Shown here piece by piece: positions 1-10,799 of a DNA stretch of 64,000 nt. The notes below the pieces were generated by a model that was not told where the DNA came from, did no database searches, and saw only the letters and a program-made list of their open reading frames with translations. Origin of the DNA: Petunia secreta (lineage: Eukaryota; Streptophyta; Magnoliopsida; Solanales; Solanaceae); NCBI GenBank assembly GCA_029990175.1, contig JARKIP010000053.1, forward strand, positions 18,990,001 to 19,054,000, given 5' to 3'. A program made the position numbers and the translations under genes. Within the stretch, counting starts at the first letter, position 1, and each line of letters opens with the position of its first letter.

Positions 1-657
1 TCCTTCCACCCACAAATAGGATATCAGGGTTTATCCACCCACAAATAGGATACTTCGGGTCCTTCCACCCACAAATAGGATACTTTGGGTTCTTCCACCC
101 ACAAATAGGATATCTCGGGTCCTTCCACCCACAAATAGGATATTTGGGTCCTTCCACCCACGAATAGGATACTTCGGGTCCTTCCACCCACGAATAGGAT
201 ATTTGGGTCTTTCCACCCACGAATAGGATATATGGGTCCTTCCACCCACGAATAGGATATTCGGGTCCTTCCACCCACGAATAGGATATCTCGGGTCCTT
301 CCACCCACGAATAGGATACTTCGGGTCCTTCCACCCACAAATAAGATATTTGGGGTCCTTCCACCCACGAATAGGATATCTCGGGTCCTTCCACCCACAA
401 ATAGGATACTTCGGGTCCTTCCACCCACGAATAGGATATTTGGATCTTTCCACCCACGAATAGGATATCTGGGTCCTTCCACCCACGAACAGGATATTCG
501 GGTCCTTCCACCCACGAACAGGATATCGGGGTCCTTCCACCCATAAATAGGATACTTTGGGTTCTTCCACCCACAAATAGGATACTTTGGGTTCTTCCAC
601 CCACAAATAGGATATCTCGGGTCCTTCCACCCACAAATAGGATATGCAGGTTTCTTT
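1..657. repeat. 30-bp minisatellite, about 22 tandem copies
   Basis: The stretch is built from a 27-30 bp unit that reads, on the plus strand, CCTTCCACCCACRAATAGGA followed by a variable TAT/TAC..GGGT part. The CCTTCCACCC core is almost invariant, while the TACTTC/TATCTC/TATTTG segment varies between copies. Because the unit is close to 30 bp, two minus-strand frames stay open over long distances, but the predicted peptides only repeat the unit. It lies about 700 bp before a polypurine tract and LTR, which is where Tat/Ogre elements typically carry tandem repeats. The array continues to the left edge of the window. Confidence 0.95.
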
Positions 658-1351
658 CAAGTAGATGATAGTCTACGACAAGTCGGCTGAAGCACCGTTT
701 TCTGAGTGTTTCGCGATGTCGGTTGTCATGCAATATTGAATAATGATCAGCTTAGAGGTTCTCCAGGCGGAGCATCTCGTCAGTTGGCCGAAGGAAGAAC
801 TTATTGATGATATCACAACCAGCATTTATAGTTTTATATTGTTCCTTTATTTATTTCTTATTCCAAATTATTATAGTTTATTAGCTGTTGCTCGCTTACC
901 GTTTGTTAAGTCTTTTACAGAATTTTGGCAGTACCGCAGCAGCATTTGGAGCATAACGTGGAACTTTTTCTGAGCAGTGAACTGGGGCAATCGTTGATAT
1001 GAGCTAGACTCGTCAACGAGGATCTGAAGGATCGCACTCGAACAAGCAAATTCTTACCTAATCTTTCATTCCGGATTAGGAGTCAGTTTGAATTCTTTCC
1101 TATTCGTGCGTCTTTCCTATCAATCGTGCGAGTCTTTATATCTAAGTGTCGTTGAACTACATATGGCCTGATTCTCTTTCAGCCCGAGATATGTAGGCAA
1201 CTCAGAAACCGGAGTTCGGCCATATCCATAAGCCTCGCACTTTGATCCTTGGAATCAAAAGTCTTTGGCTTTATCGTGACAAAATTGGCTTTTCCGTCAA
1301 CTTCTTTACCCTGAAAACTCTTTCATCCTTTTCCGGGTAAAGAGGGGCAGC
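658..1351 (+). other. 3' untranslated region and polypurine tract of a Tat/Ogre-like element
   Basis: No convincing coding sequence is seen. The stretch links the minisatellite to the LTR that starts at 1352 and ends in a purine-rich tract at 1339-1350 (AAGAGGGGCAG), as expected for the plus-strand primer just upstream of a 3' LTR. A segment at 1184-1225 with GAGATATGTAGGCAAC resembles 3' non-coding sequence common in large gypsy elements of dicots. An open frame at 743-973 has no recognisable domain and is treated as chance. Confidence 0.6.
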
Positions 1352-4300
1352 TGTTGACACCCAATTTTGTCCCGGAAGTGTTCAAATTAAAAGTCTAATT
1401 ATTCTAAATTAATATTAATTTTGAAGAGTTAAAAGTAATTGATTAATTTTAAAAGAAAGTCTAAAATCACAAGACCTACCCTAAATTCTATCCCACCCGC
1501 GCAATATTTCTACTTATTATCTTAAAAAGGGGGTTAGTTTTGCTCCTACCTCTTAAAACTAGCCTACTTCTGCAATCCATACATATACAATACACACACA
1601 AACACTCCTCAAAATCAGAAACCCGATTCCCCCAACCCCGCGACCCGTTTTCTCTCAAGCGACCCGCGATCGATTTCCCCCCAAAAACTTGGCCAAATCA
1701 GTCCAAGAATTCGTACCCCCATTGGTCCCCACACGTTTCCAGCTTGCAAATAGTACAAGGAGAGATCGAAGCCTTTCGATTTTGTCCTTGTTTTTCATGA
1801 GCGATCCAGATTAAGCCAGCGAGCAAGAGTCAAAAGCGTAATGGGCATTTTGATTCAAAAATCAGAATCGAAAAGGAATATTCGGGGGTTTTTGGCCTGA
1901 ATTTTGCTTTTCTTTATTGATTTTTGTTTCAAAATAAAAGAGGGGAAAATCAAAGTTTTTATAAAAAGATCCGTTAAGGGCCTTCTGGGGATTTGAAGGT
2001 ATGAGATATAAACCCTAAGTTTTCTATATAAATAGGAGTTGAAGGTAATTTTTGAGGGGGTTCGGATTTTTTTTAAAGGAGAACAAAAACGGCAGCATTT
2101 CTATATATTTTGAGATTTTCTCTCAGTTTAAGAAAGATACTCAATAGTGTTTTTTTTAGTTCTGTTTTCTGAGTCGAACATCGCTTTCGATTTTGTGTCG
2201 TCGCTTCATTGTTTCAAGTCGTCGACCTCGCTCGAGTCGACGACCTTGTTCGAGTTGCATTCTTCGAATCCACGCCCCAGCTCGCTGCACGCAAAAAGGT
2301 AATCTTCTTAAATTTTATTTTGTTATACTTGTTTTGTTCATATACATCAGTTCTTTGTTTTAGTATGAATATTTGTTTTAAGTATTGCTTAATCAGTTTA
2401 TTCGTGCTTGTTTCCGTGTGGTGTGATTTGAACATAGTTTAGTTTCTAAAATTTACTTTTCGGACTGCTCATGATGTTATTCAGTTAAGCGCAAAAATGT
2501 TTACTAATGTCGGCTGCTACTGTTGTCTGCTTGAAATGAAGTTAGAATCCTTAGGTTGTTTATGTTATCTTAGTGTAAATGAGAGAGTTCAGGGGTGAGC
2601 TTTCCAAGAGGTTCGTGTTCTGGGTTGTTAGGAGAAGAGGGAGTCAGGGTGATGGAGGTCTCAAGGGGTATATGTCTGAGAGTTTGTGAGGTTTTGAGGG
2701 GTTGTTCATTGGTGTCTGGTAGTTTGTAGGGTTGGATGGAAGTTTTTTTTGATAGTTGCAGGCAGCTGGTGAGTTAGAGAGGTTCAGGGAGTGGTGTGTG
2801 TTCTGGTATTAGTAAGGGATTAGGTGAGGCTTGTTCAGGTAGTGGTTTGAGGGTCTGAAAGGGTCTGTGAGGGAGTCTGGGATGTCGCAGGTTCTGGGAG
2901 TTGATAGTCAGGTGGTTCTTGGAGTTTCAGGGAGTTTTTGCTGCAGCTGGTCAGGCAGGAGGAGGGTGCTGATGCCCTGTTTTGTCTATGAGAGAGCTAG
3001 GGTGTGCAGGAGAGATGTTAATAGTATGTGAGGGTGTGCAGGGTGTATTTTAATAGCTGCAGTTTGTTAAAGGTATTCTGGTAGTGTTGAGGGAGTTAGT
3101 AGTGATGTTGTGAGTTGGAGTAGAGCTCAGCAGTAGCAGGGATGTTGAAGAAGCTATAGGAGTTTATTTGGAGGCTATGTCTCTGTATTTTAGGAGTGTG
3201 AGAGGGAATGGTGATGAAGACCAGTGAGGGTGTTCTGGTGTTTGTGAGGATGCTAAGAGAGTCAGATGTTTATTAGGCTTAAGCTATTAAGTTTTGTCAA
3301 ATTGTGTTTGATTTTGAGCTAAATTGAAAAGTTTGTTTGTTGTACATCCTGGACTCATTCTTGTTTCCCTGTTTCTCCCTCTCTTCTTTTCTCATGACCA
3401 TATATTTTTAAAATGAAGAGTGTTTATCTGAATGTCATGCCTGTTCTTTCTATTCAGTAGATAAAGTAATGGAGCTCAATCTAAAATTTAAATCTTTTCC
3501 TCTTGAAGGGCTGCTTGGTTCATGTGAGAATAAAGTAAGAATAATGGCTAATAATAAAATTCTTTTCTGCTAATTTCTAGCACACTTTGACACTTTGGGA
3601 CTGATATTTTGTCATCTTAACTTGATTTTCTATTAAAACTTTAGATTTAAAGAGGATTATCCATTGAGTTAATACCACTTCTTCTTTAAGTGAGCTTATG
3701 GAATTTATTAAGATTGGATACCTGAAATGGTTACACAACTTGCATGTACCTGGCTAAGTATTGAAATGAAATCTTTCTTTCAATAATTAAATTGAAGGCA
3801 TGTTGCAAATATGTGCTTGGAGTAAATAATATCTCATCATTTGAGATAATGTTAGTTTACTTGTGGATTTGTTGCTCTGTTTAGTTTTGGAGATGGTGCA
3901 GGTTATCTAGCCAGTGTGTGCATAAATGTGTGTGCACTTAGAAAGTTTGCGTGTATCTAGTGTTATGAGTTTGGGTGTGCTGCTATAAATGCGTACTTAA
4001 AATGACGTGTGCGTGTCTGAAGTAGAAACCTGAAATGTGTATGTGCGGGTGTGTCCTCATCCTTGAATGTTCGCATATCTAGTATTGTTCATTGGAGGCT
4101 AATTTTCCATTTGAGATTGAATGAATTTTGTTCATATGCAAGAAACAGAGTGATGCCCTGTTAAATTTGTGTCCCTAGTTGAACTCTTGATCTGTGACGT
4201 TCTTAGAAGGTTTAAATTACTTAACTCATTGTAGTTGTGATAAGTATTTACGTCCTTGCTGAAACCTACTAGACTTTTCTAGCATCTTTGCTTCGTTCCA

Positions 4301-5442
4301 ATCCAGACTAGACCATTTGTGTATATTTTGACTAAGTTGTTTGTATGGTAACAGCAAAGTTTCATTATGTTCTAGCTTTAGCTTTCTGTTAACTGTCCAG
4401 TTTATGGACTTGTTATTACAATTAAATCTTATTCATCATTTTGTTTAGTTGCTAATTGTTTTCTCTCGTTTTTCTTTGACATGAACTCCACGGGATCGAG
4501 TTGGTAAAACTCGACATTGGGGTTGCTAATTTGCATTGGAGTCTCATTGGGATCGAGTCCGGACTCAAGTTTTCAAGAAGCGAAGCCTATAGAAGAAATT
4601 TTAAAATGCTTTGTTGAGCCGCCTATTCTAACTTAGGCTCATGGGCATATAATTGTATAAAATTAAATAAATCCAAGGCTCCCATGAGTTCTATCAATTT
4701 CCGGGTTCTTCTTCTAAACCTCCTCTTTTCCCATCCTTAGAAATTGCATGTCTATAGGAATTCCCTGTAGATAATTATTCATTTGATTGATTATAAATGA
4801 ATGTTTAGTTATTTATTGAGTTATTTGTGAATATTTTATTTCTTAAGAATCTCCATCTTATTTACGAATTGTGCATCTTTTAGTTAAATAATGCGTGCAA
4901 TTAAAATTCGAAACTAATAAAAAGTAACTCATTTTTATGAAAGTGCAACTTCTTTCCAATTAATTGGTTTTCCTATTTCAGCAAAAATTATTTATTTATT
5001 TATTTATTTATTTTCCTTTCTTCCTTTCTTTCCTTTTCAAGTCTAAGTTTATTTAAATTCATATTTCTTTAACGTATAATTTATTATAATCTTAGAATTT
5101 CAATATTAATCTTAAACCATTTTATCAACATATTGAAAGTTAACATTTTGAGTTATTTTGTGAAAACCGAAGGATTAACCGTAATTTTACGGATTTTCGA
5201 AAGTGCTTTCAAATTGAAACCTTCTTTCGAAAATAACTGAACCTCTTACTTCAGAATCTCTGAAAAGACCATTTTCCTTAAAACGGAGGAATTGCACGCA
5301 TTATTTAATTAATTGGTTCCTAATTCTCCTAAATTAGGTGGCGACTCCAAAGAAAGCCCTTTGGAGTCCCATATTGTTGAACATTATACCCGAAACCTAT
5401 CTTTTCATAAAAGAAAGGGTAATTTTTTTTTGGGGTTCAACA
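1352..5442 (+). mobile_element. 3' LTR (about 4.1 kb) of a Tat/Ogre-like gypsy element
   Basis: The sequence begins TGTTGACACCC directly after a polypurine tract and ends GGGGTTCAACA, giving matching termini TGTTGA and TCAACA. What follows at 5443 is chromovirus integrase code in mid-domain, so 5442 is a true insertion boundary. Inside are AT-rich DNA, a promoter-like zone with a TATA-like stretch near 2020-2035, and a strongly G/T-skewed block at 2580-3260 with many GGTTCTGGG/GTTCAGGG-type words. A subterminal GGTGGCGACTCC motif lies at 5338-5349; the same motif occurs on the minus strand at 63659-63670. No gene is seen inside. The lineage call (Tat/Ogre) rests on LTR length and the tandem repeats upstream. 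Confidence 0.75.
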
Positions 5443-5840
5443 TCACCAATGCGGGGTGTGATCAGATTTGGGAAGAAGGGTAAATTGAGCCATAGGTTGA
5501 TTGGTCCATTTAAGACTGTGATGCGTACTAAAGGGGTTGCTTATCAACTTGCACTACCAGAGTCTATGCATGTTCATCCTGTCTTTCATGTTTCTATGCT
5601 TTGAAAGTGTGTTCGAGATTCCACTCATATCATAGAGATAGACCCGGCCCAATTGGATGTGAACTTAACTTATGAAAAAGTTCCAGTTGCCGTTGTAGGA
5701 AGAGATACTCAGAAGTTGAGGTCCAATGAGATTTGTTAGTAAAAGTGTGATGGCACAACAGTCTGTATGATGAGGATACTTGGGAGCTCGAGTCTAGCAT
5801 GCAGGATAGATATCCCCAGTTGTTTGAGGAATCAGGTATG
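5443..5840 (+). pseudogene. chromovirus (Tekay/Del-like) integrase C-terminal remnant
   Basis: The frame opens in mid-protein at the LTR junction with SPMRGVIRFGKKGKLS, then continues into GPFK..RTKGVAYQLALP and HPVFHVSML, the hallmark C-terminal integrase segment of Tekay/Del chromoviruses. The family's usual RKY after HPVFHVSML is lost: a TGA at 5602-5604 ends the frame. Recognisable tail code then follows, with an ID..QLDVNLTYEKVPVAVVGR-like stretch and further stops. The upstream gag, PR, RT and main integrase domains are absent because the long LTR at 1352-5442 inserted here and the window ends. It is non-functional. Confidence 0.85.
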
Positions 5841-6208
5841 TGAATTTTAAGGTTCTTGCATTTAAATTTCTCTTGTTAATTGTGGGTTATTTTATATTTA
5901 GCTCCTTGTTAGAGTGGTATTGATTATTTTTAGTTATGTTTGGTGCCTATGTATTACTTGTTATATTTTAGTTGGGGATTGTTGGTATTTGAGACACAGA
6001 TTATTTTTGGATAGTTCAATTTACAAAGAAAACTCTGGCGAATTTTTTTGTAAATTTTGGGACTTAACCAAATTTTGAGTTCATATAAGGTTTGGTTGTG
6101 AGTGGTAAATGATTTGGTATCATGTTCATTTATATTGATTTGTTATTGGTATTAAGTGGAACGAGTTCAGAAGTTCGAGGGTGAACTTATTTTTAAGTGG
6201 ATGGGAAT
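5841..6208 (+). other. chromovirus 3' non-coding tail
   Basis: AT-rich sequence follows the integrase remnant and precedes the LTR that starts at 6209. No open frame of note is present. The last bases before the LTR (AGTGGATGGGAA) are purine-rich and could be the polypurine tract. Confidence 0.5.
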
Positions 6209-7568
6209 GTAACAATTAAAAAATTTCAATGAAATAAATTAAATTAGTAGTTTGCGGGTCAGTTGTTATATTTATATATTGGCTGGACTTCAAGAATTTA
6301 GTTGCTTGGCTAAATTATAAAAAAAAAAATGTTAATGGGCCAGCCCACATATTAGGCCTAAGCCATACATAGGTATTTCACTTGGTTAGACATGAGGGCT
6401 CATTCACTATAATATAAGTTGAAAGATATACAAAGAGAACGAAAGAAAAAAAAGGAGAAACCAAGTATCGAAAGGAATCAGATTAGGGGTATTATTGGAG
6501 GAAACTGTTAGCTCATCCAATTCAAGCTTTATAGTATATGAGAGCGGAACCGTTTGGAGAAAATTAGGCGAGGAAAGGCTATTGTTGATTAGCTATTGCG
6601 CATCGGACCCCAAGGTAGGTGGTTCATCCCTTTTCTTCGGTGAAATTATTTCACTTGGGATAATGTACATATGTTCTTTGTATGTGCATTGCCCTAGGTA
6701 TAGTTCATATGCTTATTCTTCGTGTTTTGATCTATAATTTGATATTGTAGTGATTTTTCTTAAACTGTTAGCATGTAATCGTAGTTGGGTTGTTACATCA
6801 TACTTGTGGAGTATGATTTGAGTTATTAGTCCATGTGATTCATGGCTTATTGGTATTCGATATATATATTCGGAGTTGGTCCATTTTTATATATTCGGAG
6901 TTGGTCCATAATTGTAATTCGGAGTTGGTCCATTTGATATATATTTTGGAGTTGGTCCATTTAATGTGATATCTACTTACATTGATTTCTTTTGGTTGAC
7001 TTATTGGTGATTGTGATATTATTTAGTGAGTTACTTGAGAATTGAGTTAAATACATTCTTCTTTTCTCTCATTTCCTTCTATCATTCTTTGCTAGACTTG
7101 TTTTCTTGTTATTTTAGAAGCTCGTCTATCCACCTACTAGTCCTTTCGGCTTACGTTATTTTTGATTATGTTTGTTCTTTTATTTACTTTTTTCGGACAG
7201 GTTCGGATCCGTGTTCTAGCGAGCTTCATCCCTGAGCTGGAGATTTTCCTAGAGTTCAGCGGTGAGCCAACCATCCTTGCTTCATGGAGCGCATCTTTCA
7301 ATTTTCATAATTTATGTCATTTCTAGTTTCAGACATTTTGATATATATTCAGAATTCTCTTATTTATATGTTCGTGACTTATATTGAGGACCTAGATTGT
7401 TTTGTTCATGGGATATTCTGTATATCTATTTTATCTATGGATAACATTTGAATCTTAATATAATTATCTTCGTTAAATTATTATTAATTATTTATGATTC
7501 AAGTGGGTTCGCCCGATGGGGTAGATTCGGGTGCCTTCACGACCAATCTGGAATGAAGGGTCGTGACA
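6209..7568 (+). mobile_element. 3' LTR of the chromovirus
   Basis: The sequence begins TGTAACAATT after a purine-rich tract and ends GGGTCGTGACA, with TG..CA termini. Its position right after a chromovirus integrase tail identifies it as that element's 3' LTR of about 1.36 kb. A TATA-like stretch (CTATAATATAAG) is at 6407-6418. The sequence after 7568 is unrelated LTR-type DNA, so the right boundary is a real junction. Short open frames within it have no family signature. Confidence 0.8.
6866..6960 (+). repeat. four short repeats inside the chromovirus LTR
   Basis: The word TTCGGAGTTGGTCCAT (the last copy TTTTGGAGTTGGTCCAT) occurs four times with AT-rich spacers of about 10-15 bp. It sits in the LTR, far from coding sequence. 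Confidence 0.85.
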
Positions 7569-8042
7569 ATAGGATAGACAATATACATATTCTCCTTGCT
7601 TAATCACTATACATGAAAAATAAATATGTTCTTGTTAACACTAATTCCATAGACATACAGGCATTAGGTTAGCTTGAATAGGCGAGCAGGTCCTCGACAG
7701 ACTCCTGAGAGAAATATTAACCTTGTGATTAGTAACCCAGGTAAATTAATTGAGTCAAGTTAGCTGAAGATTTTAACAGGATTGGTAGATTTCCCATAAC
7801 CCTAGAATATTTTCTCTCATTGAATCCAACCTCTTGCATTTAGTTTCATTAGTTAACTCCTTAGTTTTATTAGTTAATTTTAGTTTAGAATAATTCTCAA
7901 CTATTAAAACTTTCTTGTTTAGATAATTAGATATTGTTTGATTTAGTTAATAGTTAATCAAAAGTCTTTGTGGGAACGATACTTGATCTTATCACTTTAT
8001 TACTTGTCGACCACATATACTTGCATGTGCGTTTGGAAGCAA
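7569..8042 (+). mobile_element. Athila-type LTR remnant (3' part)
   Basis: This matches the right-hand third of the Athila-type LTRs found at 24755-26087 and 30686-32036: shared blocks include the CCATAGACATA..GGCATTAG segment, GTGGGAACGATACT, TTATTACTTGTCGACCA and TACTTGC.TGTGCGTT. The upstream two-thirds are missing because the chromovirus LTR abuts it at 7568. The right edge ends near GGAAGCAA, corresponding to the GGGAGCAACA end of the other LTRs. Confidence 0.8.
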
Positions 8043-8271
8043 AAAGGAGTTAGAGTCTGATTTTTATCAATCATCTCTGAGCTCATCAAGTATTTCTCAC
8101 TTCTGTTATACAAGTTCATAGAGTTTTTGATGAACATATCCAACATCCTGAAATGTTTTGGAGCGCTTATACAGACTAATATGTAACGCTGACCTATCAA
8201 TGAAAAGGAATAGAGTGGTTTTGAATTCAATAGTTTGAGTTATACTTTTTAGATGTTTGTGTTTGTATTAT

Positions 8272-8899
8272 GAGCCCGTATGGGTGAGCTTAAAAGCGGC
8301 TTATAAGAACTTAAGCACATTAATACATGTTTGGCAACTTAAAAATTTATGGGCGTATAAGCACTTATGTGCTTAAAAAAGCCAAAAGTCAGAAGTTAGG
8401 ATTTCCTAACTTCTCAAAAAGGGCTTATAAGCCACTTAAAAAAGCAGAAAATTTAAAAAACTATGACACCTTAGGCAATGGTTTGCCTTATTGACCTCGC
8501 TTAAAGTGGTTTTACAATAATGGCCTCACTAATTTTAAATAAGTGCTCCCTCAGGGGAAACACTTCAAATTATAAACTTGACAAGTGCACCCACGGAGGC
8601 AGCACTACAAGTATAAAATGACAAGTGCTGCCCCCGTGGCAGCACTTGACTTTTTATCTCTATCAATATTTTCCCCAGATAACTTGAAGTGCTGCCTTGC
8701 AGACAACACTTGCAATTTATACTTGAAGTATTTCCCCCGAGGGAACACTTGTAAATTTATAACGTGAAGTGTTGCCTACCGAGGCCATTTTGCTAAACCA
8801 TTCTTAAGTAGGGACAAAAAAACCATAATCAATGATAAGGGGTACATGTGGTGAAATTTATTGTAAAAAAGCTACTTATAAGCCCACTCAAACAGGCTC
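8272..8899. mobile_element. non-autonomous DNA transposon (MITE), 628 bp
   Basis: Terminal inverted repeats are visible: the left end reads GAGCCCGTATGGGTGAGC and the right end, reverse-complemented, reads GAGCCTGTTTGAGTGGGC, both followed by TTATAAG-containing subterminal sequence. It is flanked by TAT at 8269-8271 and 8900-8902. Copy B of the surrounding segment has the uninterrupted sequence GTATTATGTCAAC near 33885-33897, which is the empty site. An internal 11-bp-arm hairpin (AGAAGTTAGGA / TCCTAACTTCT) is at 8391-8414. The superfamily is uncertain. Confidence 0.85.
8541..8785. repeat. array of five 25-nt palindromes plus a truncated sixth
   Basis: Five 25-nt imperfect palindromes of form AAGTG-N15-CACTT start at 8541, 8583, 8623, 8687 and 8726; a sixth, truncated one starts at 8767. 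Spacing is about 40 bp, once 64. The copy at 8623-8647 is perfect, with 10-nt arms AAGTGCTGCC and GGCAGCACTT around CCCGT; the others carry mismatches in the arms. The array lies inside the MITE at 8272-8899. No coding function is apparent. Confidence 0.85.
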
Positions 8900-9474
8900 T
8901 ATGTCAACTGACGGTTGACTCACTAGAAATGCTATCAATCTCATAGTCTTGATGATATTGGCGATGTAAATGAAGATGTCAGAAGTTGAGCATTCAGCTG
9001 CCCAGGTTGCTACATGAAACTTTTATTTTTCTCACTCATGCATTCATAAGTCATGAAACATTGTAATTTACCATATCAGAGATCTTGTTTAGTTGGCTGA
9101 ACTTCAAATTAAGAAGTTGCTGAGGGAACACTTCTATAATTATAGCTGCAGAATTGCTCAAGTATTCCAGGTGATCTATCTCTACACATAAACTACAATA
9201 AATAATCTCTACTAAAGTAGGTACTGCTCACGTGAGTTGTTGTGGGTAACGTTTGTGTTAATATTTGTCTATATGCAAATGAGTTGTTGAGGCACAAAAT
9301 TAGAAGTCTTGATAATCAGTGGATATAGGGTAAATATATGCATTCACTTCACATGCAATTTATGAAGAAAACTCGTTATCTTTTTTTTCGATTTAAGAAA
9401 TGCTATTTCCCTTGCTTGTGGTGGCCAGTAATTGGGGAAGCATGAAAATATATGTTATAATTTAAGCATCTCTA

Positions 9475-10353
9475 TTGACACTAGAAGGAGGGGGGGTTAA
9501 CTAGTGTCTAACAATTTTTGTGTGAGAACCAGATTCTTTTTGTCAAGAATCTTGTTCTTGATTCAACAGTTTTCATCTGCAAACACCACAACACACACAA
9601 ATAGCAAACACAAGAAACACGGTGTTTTTACGTGGAAAACTCCTTGCTCAAGGGAGAAAAACCACGACCCACACTCTGGAATTTTCGAACCAATCCACTA
9701 ACACAAAGAACAAGTTTCAGATTACAAAACTCTGTAACCAAGGGGCTACACTCTAGACCCTAATCACACAACAAAGCTAAACTCTAACTTATAAAGTAAT
9801 CTCTCAAAGATTAACCTAATACAATTGCTTCTAACATAAGAAGATAGGTAACAACAATGATAGTGTCAAATTAAGACAACTTACAAATCAAAAACCTGGA
9901 AAGAATATTTAGATTTAACTAATTTGAATCCAACAGTTGTCTTCTTCAGTTAAGTCACTTTAAAAGTTGCTGGATTGCCTGTGTATGCTCTCAACTCTCT
10001 GTTTGTGAATAACGGCGTTTCGGCTGCATCAACTACTTTCTTTTATATGGGTTTCAGAACCCTAGTTGAGTTCCACAAGGAAACCTTGTAATTATAGAAA
10101 GACAAGATTTCTTGTGACTCTTTCCTTGTTTGGCACCAACTCTTATTCGAGCTTCGAAGACACAGCCACGATACAACCTCCTTTTAGCTGACTAGGATGC
10201 ATACTCGTACACGCGCCACTTTTCCTAGTTCTGTAAGGATTTACAATCCTTAATCTTTTCGATCAGTCGTGCCCTTCTCTACAAGAACCAGGTTCTCCTC
10301 CAGAACCACTTGAACCTTCTCGTTTGTCATTCTTCAAAATATTTACCTCAACA
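9475..10353 (-). mobile_element. 3' LTR of the minus-strand copia element
   Basis: On the minus strand the LTR starts TGTTGAGG at 10353, directly after the purine tract AAAAAGGGGAAATT, and ends CTAGTGTCA at 9475. Its terminal parts resemble the LTRs at 55561-56511 and 62644-63580, including the CTCCTCTAGTGTC-like end and the block around 9625-9665 (CGTGGAAAA..CTTGCTCAAGGGA). The length of 879 bp is close to the 951 bp of the related LTR. The left flank is host segment copy A. Confidence 0.85.
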
Positions 10354-10799
10354 AATTTCCCCTTTTTGATGATGACAAACAAGTGTTGCCAATGAACCTG
10401 AATAGACAAAGATACCAAGAACACAAAAACAAAAATACATTTGAAAATTTTAAAACAGATGAGTTAGGTCACAAACACCCCAACATTTCTTTCTTCTCCC
10501 TTTTGGCATCATCGAAAAGATTCAAAATCCTGCAAGAACAAGTTAGTACTATCCAGTCTAGAGCACAAGGCAAACAAGTCAACTAAATAAAGCACAGAAG
10601 AATAAGGCTAAGGGCCCAACTAGAACCAGATATATTAAGAACAGACCCAATTCAAGCTAAAGAAATTTAAAACCATTTATCTAGGGCATGACAACCACAC
10701 AACCCAATTAAGTACACAACTTTAAAATATTGTCTTAAGAACACAAATCAAGGAAGGACACATGGGGAGATAAAGGAGGGTTTTGGACAAGGACACGAA
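10354..10799 (-). other. 3' untranslated region and polypurine tract of the minus copia element
   Basis: The tract at 10354-10372, read on the minus strand as TCATCAAAAAGGGGAAATTT, primes plus-strand synthesis in related elements; the same TCATCATCAAAAAGGGAGAA sequence precedes the LTR of the plus-strand copia element at 62622-62641. The rest is AT-rich and has no supported gene. Confidence 0.7.

Larger units (their letters stand above)
8043..9474 (+). repeat. duplicated host segment, copy A
   Basis: This anonymous non-coding DNA aligns in the same orientation with 33690-34011 continued at 44788-45200 (copy B). Shared blocks include CTTCTGTTATACA.. TTCATAGAGTT, GATGAACATA, TTGTGTTTGTATTATG, TTTTTCTCACTCATGCAT, GAAACATTGTAATTTACCAT, GATAATCAGTG.ATATAGG and CCCTTGCTTGTGGTGGC. 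Divergence is considerable. Copy A is interrupted by a MITE at 8272-8899 and is cut at the right by the copia LTR at 9475. No coding capacity is recognised. Confidence 0.8.

Noticed and set aside
1..657. CRISPR-like regular repeats
   Set aside because: Units are head to tail with no unique spacers, and the DNA is plant nuclear.
24..660. Long minus-strand frames of 163 and 209 codons in the minisatellite
   Set aside because: The peptides only repeat the 30-bp unit, overlap each other in two frames and have no domain; an open frame is expected when the unit is near a multiple of three without stops.
743..973. 76-codon frame in the LTR-proximal region
   Set aside because: Hydrophobic AT-rich chance frame in element 3' UTR, no homologue recognised.
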